From assembly GCF_017104565.1 (NCBI RefSeq), contig NZ_JAAGPD010000065.1, positions 1 through 58,528 of the forward strand: 58,528 nt of DNA, written 5' to 3'. A program made the translations under genes and the position numbers. This stretch comes from Paraburkholderia sp. Tr-20389. GTDB taxonomy: Bacteria; Pseudomonadota; Gammaproteobacteria; Burkholderiales; Burkholderiaceae. The notes under the pieces are model-generated. The model had not been told where the DNA came from, searched no databases, and saw only the letters and a program-made list of their open reading frames with translations. The number at the start of each line of letters is the position of its first letter. The stretch's first letter is position 1. Of this stretch, positions 27,580 through 36,068 are shown piece after piece.

Positions 27580-28281
27580 GAGCTTCTGGCACGAAGCGGA
27601 ATCTGCTCCGAAAGAAGAGCCCCTCGGACTCCATGGCGTGCGAAAATGGGGCCTAGCTAAGTCTTACTCTCATTTCCCGTTTTTTAAAAAGGGGAAAAAT
27701 TCTCCGCGTGCGAGGGCAGCCGGTCTAGAAAGCGCGCGCCGCCACGACTTTTCCGCCCCCCTCCGTTGCTGGGACGGCGGGCGGCCCTCGTGAGCCGAGT
27801 TCTGCGCACTTCAGCAGACGTTCGCCGCTTACGGCTGCAGCCGAATTGGACCGCCGGTTCGTCGACCTGATAGCGGACAACCTCTCAGTGATGATGCGCG
27901 ATGCAGGCGTTAGTGACGCCCGGCGGATCCAGCTGGCATGAAGAGCGTGAGACGACAGCGGACGCGGAGCACCCATGAAAACGGCGTGCGCGAAGCACGC
28001 ATCCGCGCCTGGTCACCGCCCCCTGGACAAACTCGCATGCTCCGGATGCTCGGAGCGCCTCCGATCTCAGCCACGATGCGTTCTGCATCTTTTGTAGCCA
28101 CGATGCGCGTTGCTCTAAAGTCGCAGAGCAAATGCCCGTTATATTGCTGACCAGCGCTCAATCCGGCAAATCGATTCCACGCACGTTGGGAGCGTGCTCA
28201 CTGGTATCCCTGCCGATCAGAGACGCGGCCTGATGTGCCCGCTTAGTCGTGCCTCCCGACGTACTTCACGTAGTCTCGACA
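27580..28281. other. 702-bp region without a supported gene
   Basis: Apart from the possible terminator at 27673-27697, I see no gene. Around 27790-27942 a plus-strand frame reads as protein-like (AAAELDRRFVDLIADNLSVM, then ARRIQLA and a stop) but lacks a start and may be a decayed 3' end. Small minus-strand ORFs are shadows. The promoter of the GGDEF-EAL gene should lie near 28200-28280. Confidence 0.45.
27673..27697 (+). terminator. Possible terminator after the DUF5710 gene
   Basis: TTTCCC (27673-27678) pairs with GGGAAA (27692-27697), with a self-complementary T-run/A-run between. It lies about 95 bp after the DUF5710 stop. The structure is AT-rich and not classical. Confidence 0.35.
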
Positions 28282-31056
28282 ATGACCGAACCTCTTTTGG
28301 GGCAACAGCATCACCAGAAACCCCGTTCTCGCCGCCACGTCGCGGTAATCGCCGCGATGATAGCGGTCGGCCTCCTCGTCGTGGTCGCTGTTGCGATGCG
28401 CGCGGCCTCTTCCCAAGACGCAGCGGAACGACGACTGCGCAGCGCACTTTTGGCATCTTCAGAGCTTGAGATGCTACTCACGCAGCATGTTGCCGCCAAC
28501 ACCGACTTTGTGCGCGGCATCCGGGCGGCAGGTTTCAACTCACGCGCTTGGCCCGTGCGGCGCGCAGCGGCTGTTGCCGGCGCCTACGAGAGACTGGAAG
28601 AAGACTTGGCCGACACGCCGGAAGCCGTCCGAAGCGTGAAAGAACTGCGTCGACTGAGCGCCATCTGGCCGGAACAACTGGACGCCGCAGCCCGTAGTAT
28701 TGCCTTGGCAAGCAATACGTCACCTGTTGATGCGAGTTCGCTTCAAAGTGCGAACGAGACTTTCAGCTCGATCATGAGCATTCTGACGATGCTCAGAACG
28801 CGCGAGCGCAACGAGATTGCACAGATGCAACTTAACTCGCAGTCTGAACTGGCGAGACAAAAGATATTTCTGTCTGCGCTTGGGGCATCCGGCGTGCTGC
28901 TACTGGTACTGCTGCTCTACACCAGTCATCGGGCGGCGCTCGCAAGGGCGACGGCCAAGGTCACCGCGACCGAAGCCGAACGTCGCTTCAAGGAATATTT
29001 CGAAAACCATCCGGTCGCGATGCTCATTTATGACATCGACACATTCCTGATCCTGACCGCCAATGCAGCGGCACAGCGGCAATACGGTGCGTCGCTGCAG
29101 CAGCTAAGACAGACGCGAATGGATCTCCTGCGCCCCGATGAGGAGGCCGAGTCCTTTCGACGGGACCTCAAGCAATATATTGAGTCAGGCGCGCAAGGCG
29201 GATCGGGAGGGTTACGTCGACACAGGCGCGCTGACGGTAGCACGATCTTCGTGGATATATCCTTTCATCTTCTGGACTATGCGGAGCGGAAGGCCTGCTT
29301 TATTTCTGCTCGAGATGTGACGGAGCACGAACGCGCGAAAGAAGCCTTGCGCGTGCGCAGCGGCGCGTTGGAGGCATCGCGCAACGCCGTGCTCATATCG
29401 GAGAAGTCTGGCGATTCAAACATCATCACCTACGCGAACGCAGCGTTCGGGACCGTCACCGGCTTTCCCGTACGGGAGGTCATCGGTGCAGAACACTGGT
29501 CGGTGCTGGGCTGCGAGATCACCTCGCCGCAGGCGCAGTCCGTCCAGATGGCAATGCGATCAGATAGAGAAGAGTCGGCGCTTTTACGATGCCGCCGCCG
29601 CGACGGCTCGTCTTACTGGAGCCAGTTGCAGGTCGCGCCCGTGCTTGACGAATCGGGACGCCCGACCCATTGCGTGACCGTCTTCAACGATGTTTCGGAA
29701 CGCGTCCGGGACCAGGAAACGTTGCGCGCTCAGGCCCAGCAGGATCCACTTACACAGTTGCCCAACAGACTTGGCCTTACTGCTCAACTCGACCCGTTGT
29801 TCACTCGTGCGCGACGCGATCACGAGCGGATCGCGCTGGTATTTCTTGATCTCGACAATTTCAAGGTCGTTAACGATTCGCTAGGCCATACAGCCGGAGA
29901 TGCACTGCTGCGCGACGTTGCGCGCCGCCTTTCCCATCGCATGAGAGCACACGAGCTTGTAGCACGGTACGCGGGCGACGAGTTCGTGGTTGTGCTGTAC
30001 GGGCGCGGCAACATTGATGAATTTGTAGCGGCCGCCCGAGAGATGCAGGCAGATCTGAGCGAAGACGTCCGGATCGACAACAGGCTCGTGCGCCCGCAAG
30101 CCAGTATCGGGGTAGCCGTGTTTCCCGATCACGCACAAGACCTCGAAACGTTGCTGCGCAGCGCAGATTCTGCAATGTATCGAGCGAAATCGGTTGGACC
30201 AAGCGGCCTGCAAATTTTCGACGAAGCAATCGCACGGGAATACAGCGAGCGCGCCGCCATCGCGCAGGATCTGCGAAATGCGCTCGATTCCGGAGCGCTT
30301 ACTCTCGCTTATCAGCCGCGACTGTCGCTGCAAACGGGATTGGCGAATGGATTCGAAGCCCTGGTTCGCTGGAACCATCCTGCCCGCGGAGCGGTTGGTC
30401 CGGCCGTATTCGTGCCGATTGCCGAAGAAAACGGCCTCATATCGGAAATCGGAGAGTGGGTGTTGGAGCAGGCTTGCCGACAAACGAAGGTTTGGGCGCT
30501 CGAGCATCCGGAGATAGTTGTCTCGGTCAACGTGTCACCGATCCAGTTCTTGCGCTCCGACCTGCTGTCGGTTGTTACGGGAGTCATTCAGCGTACGGGG
30601 GTAGATCCACGCAATATCGAAATTGAAATAACCGAAGGTGTGCTCATGGCGCCGCAATCCGTGGCCACGCTTAGCGCTCTTCGCCAGAGGGGCCTATCAG
30701 TCGCAATCGACGACTTCGGATCAGGATATTCGAGCCTAGGGTACGTTCGCAGCTTCATGGCGGATCGGCTGAAGCTCGATATGTCGTTCGTCAAGGGTAT
30801 CGGCGTATCGACCGCGGACGAGGTGATCGTGAAGACCGTCATCGCGATGGGACGCACCTTGGGCATGCGCGTCGTCGCAGAAGGCGTCGAGACGCACCGC
30901 CAGCTCGAATTCCTCATTGACAACGGTTGCGAGGAGATCCAAGGGTACTGGTACGCGCGTCCGACGGACGCAGCACGTGCCACGGCTTATCTGGACACCC
31001 CGCGTAATCTTGCACGGACAGCCAACGAAAAATACCAGTCAGCCCCGGACGCCTGA
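28282..31056 (+). CDS. PAS-PAS-GGDEF-EAL cyclic di-GMP signalling protein, membrane-bound
   Basis: A 924-residue protein. TM helices at about 20-42 (VIAAMIAVGLLVVVAVAM) and about 205-225 (FLSALGASGVLLLVLLLY) enclose a periplasmic sensor of about 160 residues. Cytoplasmic part: PAS about 235-355, PAS about 360-485, GGDEF about 490-650 with ARYAGDEF (A in place of the first G, a variant often active), and EAL about 665-910 with FEALVRWNHP, EITEGVL and DDFGSGYSSL. The inhibitory I-site RxxD appears as RAHE, so product inhibition may be weak. EAL catalytic signatures look intact, so it may degrade c-di-GMP or do both. ATG 28282 is preferred to GTG 28249. It converges on the hybrid kinase at 31170. 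Confidence 0.9.
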   Translation: MTEPLLGQQHHQKPRSRRHVAVIAAMIAVGLLVVVAVAMRAASSQDAAERRLRSALLASSELEMLLTQHVAANTDFVRGIRAAGFNSRAWPVRRAAAVAGAYERLEEDLADTPEAVRSVKELRRLSAIWPEQLDAAARSIALASNTSPVDASSLQSANETFSSIMSILTMLRTRERNEIAQMQLNSQSELARQKIFLSALGASGVLLLVLLLYTSHRAALARATAKVTATEAERRFKEYFENHPVAMLIYDIDTFLILTANAAAQRQYGASLQQLRQTRMDLLRPDEEAESFRRDLKQYIESGAQGGSGGLRRHRRADGSTIFVDISFHLLDYAERKACFISARDVTEHERAKEALRVRSGALEASRNAVLISEKSGDSNIITYANAAFGTVTGFPVREVIGAEHWSVLGCEITSPQAQSVQMAMRSDREESALLRCRRRDGSSYWSQLQVAPVLDESGRPTHCVTVFNDVSERVRDQETLRAQAQQDPLTQLPNRLGLTAQLDPLFTRARRDHERIALVFLDLDNFKVVNDSLGHTAGDALLRDVARRLSHRMRAHELVARYAGDEFVVVLYGRGNIDEFVAAAREMQADLSEDVRIDNRLVRPQASIGVAVFPDHAQDLETLLRSADSAMYRAKSVGPSGLQIFDEAIAREYSERAAIAQDLRNALDSGALTLAYQPRLSLQTGLANGFEALVRWNHPARGAVGPAVFVPIAEENGLISEIGEWVLEQACRQTKVWALEHPEIVVSVNVSPIQFLRSDLLSVVTGVIQRTGVDPRNIEIEITEGVLMAPQSVATLSALRQRGLSVAIDDFGSGYSSLGYVRSFMADRLKLDMSFVKGIGVSTADEVIVKTVIAMGRTLGMRVVAEGVETHRQLEFLIDNGCEEIQGYWYARPTDAARATAYLDTPRNLARTANEKYQSAPDA

Positions 31057-31125
31057 CCCAGTTCTCGCTCTAGGTAGGTCTTCGACTCGAATTTCGAATT
31101 TTTTGGAATTCGGCACCAGATAATC

Positions 31126-31142
31126 GCGCCGCCCTTCGGCGC
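31126..31142 (+). terminator. Hairpin between convergent genes
   Basis: Stem GCGCCG-CCCTT-CGGCGC, then GCTTT, between the rightward GGDEF-EAL gene and the leftward hybrid kinase. The T-run is short. Confidence 0.45.
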
Positions 31143-31169
31143 GCTTTCCCAGTAAACGCACGGCGACAT

Positions 31170-33140
31170 TCAGATTTTTGCCAGAATAGACAGGATCGAA
31201 TCTGGGCTCGCCGGCTTGACAAGGTGGTGATCGAATCCAGCTTCGCGCGTTCGCTGCCGGTCTTCCGGCTGACCGTATCCCGTCAATGCGATAAGGCATG
31301 TCCGGTAAGAGCCGCCAAATGCCCTGATCTGACGTGCAACCTCGTACCCACTCAAATCTGGAAGGCCCAGGTCGAGGATCACGGCCTGAGGGCGAAATGC
31401 GTGCGCGACTTCGACAGCCTCGCGCCCCGTGAAGGCGGTGCGCACCTCCATGTCACTGAGGATGATCGCCAGGGACGTCGCAGCGTCTTGGTTGTCGTCT
31501 ACGACCAGCACCCGGAGAGTTCGTCCGTCTTTCTCGCTCGCGACATGGTCCGTCTTCGTCGCACACGTTGGCGGGTCTGACAGCGGCAGTTGGACTGTGA
31601 ACCGGCTACCGGAGCCCGGGCCGTCGCTCTCCGCGAAGACAGTCCCGCCGTGCATCTGCACCAGCGACCGAGCGACAGCCAAGCCTATGCCCAACCCAGC
31701 TGCCTCGCCTTGCCCGCTGGGTGCAGCCTGCTCGAAAACTTCAAATAACGCAGGGATCAATTCCGAATCCATGCCGATTCCGTTGTCTTCGACGCAGATG
31801 CTGGCGATCCCCGCGTTGCACAGCATCGTCACGCGGACGTGCCCGTCGACGGTTGTATATTTGATCGCATTGTCGAGCAGATTCGACATCACCTGGGTGA
31901 TACGCGTTAAGTCGCCGCGAACGTAGGCTCCAGCGCAGTCGTCCCCGATAAAGTCGACGCGATGGTGTTTTAGGGCGGCGGCGGGAGCCGTTATTTCAAG
32001 CGCCCGGCGAATGGCATCGCGAATATCGAAGACCTCCAGATGGAGCTGGATCTTACCGGTCGATATCCGTGACACGTCCAGAAGGTCGTCGATCAAATGC
32101 GAAAGATGGCTTGTCTGCCTTTCGATCACCTCTCGGATCCAGCGCAGCTCTTGCGCAGTCGAGCCGCTTTCCTTGATCAGTTGCGCAGCGGTGCGCACAG
32201 GTGCCAAGGGATTTCTGAGCTCATGCGCAAGCGTCGCGAGCAGCACGTCCTTGCGCTCATTTGCCTTGCGAAGCGTCGCATCGGCGTGCGCCCGCACAGT
32301 AACGTCAGCTAGCGTTCCGATTATTACAGACGACCCGGCTTCAGCAGACGTCAGTTGACCAGATATCTCCACCGTTCTCGGTTCACCGCTATCGACCTTT
32401 TTTATAACAAGCGTCTCCCGCAGCGGCTCTCCCGTTGAGGCTGCATGGCTGAAAGCCTCTCGTATTCTTCGAGCGTCGTTGGAATGAACCAGGCGGTCAA
32501 AAAATGCATTTCCGCTGAGCGGGCCTTTGCGAATGGGCTGCCCGGTTATCTCGTACATACGCTCGTTTTCCCACACCGCCGTGTCGCGCGCGATGTCCCA
32601 TTCGAATATGCCCAGCCCCGCGGCTTGTGCCGCAACCCGTAGCCGGTCCCTCACCCGCTTTTGCTGTACAAGCGCATCCGTCGTCCGGCGCGACTGCTGT
32701 GACTGCAACTGCCAGATCGCACTGTGTATTAGTTTGCCAAAGAAGTCGTCGACAACATCGTGCGCAGCAATCTGATGGTCGCGCATACCTGAACAGGCGA
32801 AAAACTCACGCACTCGCGACTGCGTGCATCGCCGCAGGAGGTTCAGTTCGAGATAGAGTTCGTCGATCAGGTAGCCTTGGCGCCACCGGTCTGTGGCATA
32901 GGCGCGCGCGCCACGGCTTGCTCGAGCGGCCGCCCGCGCGAGGTCCTCACCTCGTAAGGTAGAACAAAGCTCCGATAGCAGACGCGGAAGCTGGACGAGC
33001 AGTTGCCGCATCCCCTCTTTGCCTGGAGTGCGAATATGCGTTTGCTGCCGCACGGCACGGACCCAACGCCGCGCTATCCGGCGCCGATGTGTCTGAAGGT
33101 CGTCAGCTACCTGGGACAAAGTAAAAAGAGCGTCCTCCAT
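31170..33140 (-). CDS. Hybrid histidine kinase with RsbRD-type N-terminal sensor (RsbRD_N-PAS-HK-REC)
   Basis: A 656-residue soluble kinase. Residues about 1-140 are all-helical with RRRIARRWVRAVRQQ, RWRQGYLIDELYLELNLLRR and a C-terminal helix, the pattern of the RsbRD N-terminal domain of stressosome co-antagonists. PAS about 165-285; HisKA with TLAHELRNPL (H306); HATPase about 405-520 with NLLDNAIKY and DNGIGM; receiver about 542-655 with D590 (VILDLGLPD). It resembles the 8375-10003 kinase and its receiver shares LTGYGQ..DRQRTR.AGFDHH. ATG 33140 is preferred to TTG 33167, having GGAACGAGA before it. It stands alone with no partner gene nearby. Confidence 0.88.
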   Translation of the reverse strand: MEDALFTLSQVADDLQTHRRRIARRWVRAVRQQTHIRTPGKEGMRQLLVQLPRLLSELCSTLRGEDLARAAARASRGARAYATDRWRQGYLIDELYLELNLLRRCTQSRVREFFACSGMRDHQIAAHDVVDDFFGKLIHSAIWQLQSQQSRRTTDALVQQKRVRDRLRVAAQAAGLGIFEWDIARDTAVWENERMYEITGQPIRKGPLSGNAFFDRLVHSNDARRIREAFSHAASTGEPLRETLVIKKVDSGEPRTVEISGQLTSAEAGSSVIIGTLADVTVRAHADATLRKANERKDVLLATLAHELRNPLAPVRTAAQLIKESGSTAQELRWIREVIERQTSHLSHLIDDLLDVSRISTGKIQLHLEVFDIRDAIRRALEITAPAAALKHHRVDFIGDDCAGAYVRGDLTRITQVMSNLLDNAIKYTTVDGHVRVTMLCNAGIASICVEDNGIGMDSELIPALFEVFEQAAPSGQGEAAGLGIGLAVARSLVQMHGGTVFAESDGPGSGSRFTVQLPLSDPPTCATKTDHVASEKDGRTLRVLVVDDNQDAATSLAIILSDMEVRTAFTGREAVEVAHAFRPQAVILDLGLPDLSGYEVARQIRAFGGSYRTCLIALTGYGQPEDRQRTREAGFDHHLVKPASPDSILSILAKI

Positions 33141-33868
33141 GACTCTCGTTCCATTCGCGATTTTCAATTCGTCCCACCGCTCGAAAACAGGGGGCTCTTG
33201 CCACAGCCAAGAATAGCGAGTTCGGCGCAGGCTGGCTGGCCACGACGGCGGAAAAGCGAATCCCGTACCAGCTTTGTCTCAATTTTGACGCACCCCTAGA
33301 TCAGCGGCGTGTGCGCGGCGGTTCGTTATGCTGGCGCGCCGCTAGCCCGCCGCCTCCGGCCCGAAGCACCGGTGCGCGAGATTGCAATGAGGCCTTGCCG
33401 GGTGATCGATTTGCATACCGACATTGGAAAAAGTACGCGCCGCCTCGGCCGGCGGATCTTCTGGAAGAAGGATAGCCTGGTTGCAAACGCAAGCCCACGC
33501 GCGGCCGACGCAGACCGACTTGTTGCCAATGGATGCAGCCCAGTACGGCAAGATTCCGGCGATCGAGTTGAATCGCTCCCGAGCGCTGGTTTTCATCGCT
33601 TCTTGTACCCGCTGTCCTACCGACAACTAAACGCTGTCAACGCCTTGCCTTGCGACCATTCTGGAAGATCGTTGCGGGCGCCCTTTTGCTTCCGCCACCT
33701 TGATCCATCGAATTCCGAACTGTGCCTTTCGAAAAATCCACGATGAAAAGGGATTTACAGCGTCTGGTGTTTAGCGCAGTCGCAGCTTGCTCACAACCGC
33801 GGAGAATCTGCTCCGGCTTGCTGGCTCTGCCAAATCAAAAGAGGTGCGTAGGGCAATCTACTTGAAGA
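33141..33868. other. Region with a broken duplicate of an outer-membrane gene start
   Basis: No intact gene is supported in these 728 bp. From about 33614 it is a diverged copy of the region upstream of the BamA-like gene (35942 onward). A 145-codon plus-strand ORF (33309-33746) spans it but has an Arg-rich shadow-like composition and no domain. Confidence 0.55.
33743..33800 (+). pseudogene. 5' remnant of a BamA-like gene
   Basis: The first codons, ATG AAA AGG GAT TTA CAG, are identical to those of the BamA-like gene at 36069. Similarity runs through the signal-peptide region with three substitutions (33766, 33768 and 33778). Near 33790 one base is missing (GCTTGCTCAC against GCTTGCCTCAC), which shifts the frame, and similarity ends soon after. 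The preceding 130 bp also align, with GTCCTA at 33614 and 35942 and GATCCA before each start. Confidence 0.75.
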
Positions 33869-34210
33869 TCAGACAGTTTTTATCAACTCGTCCCGCTGCT
33901 CTGCCCATTTGAGGAGGGCGTCCAGTGCGGGACAGAGTGCTTGTCCCCAATCAGTCAACCGGTATTCCACCTTGGGCGGCACCTGGGGATAGAGCTTTCT
34001 TGCCACGATCCCGTCCGCCTCCAGTTGCCGTAGCTGCTGAGCCAGCATCTTTTGCGAAATACCAGGGATGAGCTTCTCCAGATCAGAGAAGCGCTGCACC
34101 TTGCCATCAAACAGACGGAACAGGATGACCAGCTTCCAGCGCCCTTCCAGCAATTTAAGCACTGCTTCGACACCAACTGCGGCCGTATCGGGGGTGTATT
34201 CCTTTCCCAT
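33869..34210 (-). CDS. HxlR-family winged-helix transcriptional regulator
   Basis: A 113-residue single-domain regulator. The HxlR signature runs through VLKLLEGRWKLVILFRLFDG, then RFSDLEKLIPGISQKMLAQQ with the recognition helix, the wing YPQVPPKVEYRLTDWG and LCPALDALLKWA. HxlR proteins often sense electrophiles or oxidants through a cysteine, but the usual N-terminal cysteine before the EGRW motif is absent here. It is transcribed divergently from the NTF2-like/SDR pair; an inverted repeat in the 94-bp gap is the likely operator. A regulatory role on this pair and on itself is inferred from layout. Confidence 0.9.
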   Translation of the reverse strand: MGKEYTPDTAAVGVEAVLKLLEGRWKLVILFRLFDGKVQRFSDLEKLIPGISQKMLAQQLRQLEADGIVARKLYPQVPPKVEYRLTDWGQALCPALDALLKWAEQRDELIKTV

Positions 34211-34218
34211 GGGTAGGT

Positions 34219-34256
34219 AACTTACTTTTCCGTGCGTTCTTGTTCAATAGTAAGTT
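34219..34256. promoter_or_regulatory. Candidate HxlR operator
   Basis: AACTTACT (34219-34226) and AGTAAGTT (34249-34256) form a perfect inverted repeat, centres 30 bp apart, in the divergent gap 9 bp upstream of the HxlR start codon. The spacing, about three helical turns, suits a dimer or two dimers. Confidence 0.6.
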
Positions 34257-34304
34257 TATAGCGAAAATTCCTGTATCGACAGTTTGCCATGAGAGGCTTT
34301 TGGC

Positions 34305-34631
34305 ATGGGCATTTCACTACCGGATGCGATCTCCACTTTTTTCCAGGTGAGCAATGGTGCTGCGCCTTCATCGCTGCGATGCGCTTTTTCCGAAAAGGCC
34401 GTTGTCCACGATGAAGGCCAGACGTATCAGGGGCACGAAGCAATCGAAACCTGGCTGGTGCAAGCGCAGCGCAAGTATGCCTATCGGGTAGAGCCGTTGA
34501 CGATCACGCAAGACGACGCTGGCGTCACTGTCGTGGCTCGATACACCGGCAACTTCCCCGGAGGTCTCGCCGACCTGAAACATGTATTCCGGCTCACCGA
34601 CCACAAGATTGAATTTCTAGAGATCCACTGA
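34305..34631 (+). CDS. NTF2-like (SnoaL-type) small protein
   Basis: A 108-residue protein with the NTF2-like fold pattern: an N-terminal helix ([17 protein letters not shown]), [20 protein letters not shown], a second helix and strands [40 protein letters not shown]. Such proteins are small-molecule isomerases, hydrolases or binding proteins; no catalytic assignment is possible. ATG 34305 has a GAGG Shine-Dalgarno. Its stop overlaps the SDR start by one base (TGATG), so the two are translationally coupled and probably act on one substrate under HxlR control. Confidence 0.85.
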   Translation: MGISLPDAISTFFQVSNGAAPSSLRCAFSEKAVVHDEGQTYQGHEAIETWLVQAQRKYAYRVEPLTITQDDAGVTVVARYTGNFPGGLADLKHVFRLTDHKIEFLEIH

Positions 34632-35410
34632 TGACCATGAACCTCGAACTCACGGGGAAGCGTGTGCTTGTCACGGCTGGCACCAAAGGCGTTGGCCGCG
34701 CCGTCGTCGAACTGCTCGGCGGACTCGGCGCGCGCATCCTCACGACGGCTCGTACCAAGCCGGACTTCATTACCGACGCCATGTTCGTCGAAGCCGACCT
34801 CACAACGCCGGAGGGTTGCGCGACCGTGGCACAGGCCATCGAAAGCCGGCTGGGTGGCGTGGACGCCATCATCCATGTCCTGGGTGGTTCGTCAGCGCCG
34901 GCAGGCGGTTTTGCCGCGCTGGATGAAACCGAATGGCAAAAAGAACTGAACCTCAATCTGTTTCCGGCCGTACGACTGGATCGGGCGTTGGTGCCGAAGA
35001 TGATTGAACAAGGTGCGGGCGTCATTATCCACGTCACGTCCATCCAGAATCGTTTGCCCTTGCCGGAATCGACCACGGCTTATGCTGCCGCCAAGGCTGC
35101 ACTGTCCACGTACAGCAAGAGCCTGTCGAAGGAAATCACGCCTAAGGGCGTGCGCGTCGTGCGAGTGTCGCCGGGCTGGGTGGAGACGGAAGCAGCAGTT
35201 GCGTTGGCAGAACGGCTTGCCAGCCAAGCCGGTACGGATTACGAAGGCGGCAAGCAGATCATCATGGACGCGCTGGGTGGCATTCCGCTCGGGCGGCCGT
35301 GCAAGCCTGCCGAAGTCGCCAACCTGATCGCCTTTTTGATCTCGCCGCGTGCGGCGGCGATCAGTGGAACAGAGTACGTGATCGACGGCGGAACCATTCC
35401 CACCGCGTAA
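34631..35410 (+). CDS. Short-chain dehydrogenase/reductase (SDR)
   Basis: A 259-residue classical SDR. Cofactor motif [12 protein letters not shown] near residue 14, [14 protein letters not shown] for the NAG-type loop, catalytic Ser in HVTSIQ, Tyr-Lys in [10 protein letters not shown], and C-terminal [10 protein letters not shown]. It reduces a carbonyl or oxidises an alcohol with NAD(P)H; the basic residue in TTARTK after the second strand hints at NADPH. Coupled to the NTF2-like gene by a one-base overlap. HxlR-SnoaL-SDR cassettes of this kind are common accessory operons in proteobacteria. Confidence 0.9.
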   Translation: MTMNLELTGKRVLVTAGTKGVGRAVVELLGGLGARILTTARTKPDFITDAMFVEADLTTPEGCATVAQAIESRLGGVDAIIHVLGGSSAPAGGFAALDETEWQKELNLNLFPAVRLDRALVPKMIEQGAGVIIHVTSIQNRLPLPESTTAYAAAKAALSTYSKSLSKEITPKGVRVVRVSPGWVETEAAVALAERLASQAGTDYEGGKQIIMDALGGIPLGRPCKPAEVANLIAFLISPRAAAISGTEYVIDGGTIPTA

Positions 35411-36068
35411 GGTTGATGCACCGGACACCGACGCGATCCTGCGGTGCTCATCGCCCGGGCACCCTGTGGGTCTTCCAGCCGCGTCCCAACATCCGTCCTT
35501 CACGTCTACCGCCGCTCAGCATTGACGCTTAAGGCGGGCGACCCGCGATTGCCGTCGCGCTTCGAAAATACTTGTCGCATCGAGTCGCGGAGCTTCGCGC
35601 TGACATTGCGATTGCAGCTCTATGGGCTGCGTGATCCCTTGCCGGTGCGATATGTTGATCAACAACGGCAGAGCCGGGTGCACAGCTAGAACAGCGATGC
35701 CGGTTTCTCACTCCTTCCTGTTTCACCGCAATCAGTTCTGCATTTCACTTCGCTGCAACCGCGAGAGCGACGTTCTCTACATCAAGCTCGTAGTGTCTGG
35801 CCTCCGCTCCGTGATCCCCACGAGTCGAAAGCATCCTACGTTCCGATTCGTCTGGGGACATCGCGCTAAGTAGATCTCGCCGCCTCGGCTTCTGCCCGAC
35901 ACGGATCGCTGACTTAGCTTTTTGACCCATATCCATTCGTCGTCCTATCAACAACCAGACCCCTCCGACGACGTGCCATGCGACGATTTTGAAGGATCGC
36001 CGCTGAGGCACTCGGCTCCCGTCACCTGATCCACTGAACCCCGAAAGGTACCTCTTGAACAAGCAACG
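35411..36068. other. 658-bp upstream region of the BamA-like gene
   Basis: No convincing gene. From about 35942 it aligns with 33614 onward. The promoter for the BamA-like gene should lie here, but no strong -35/-10 pair is obvious. Short ORFs have no domain or Shine-Dalgarno. Confidence 0.5.

Noticed and set aside
33309-33746. 145-codon ORF before the BamA-like remnant
   Set aside because: No domain, no Shine-Dalgarno, and the 3' part is a diverged copy of an intergenic region.
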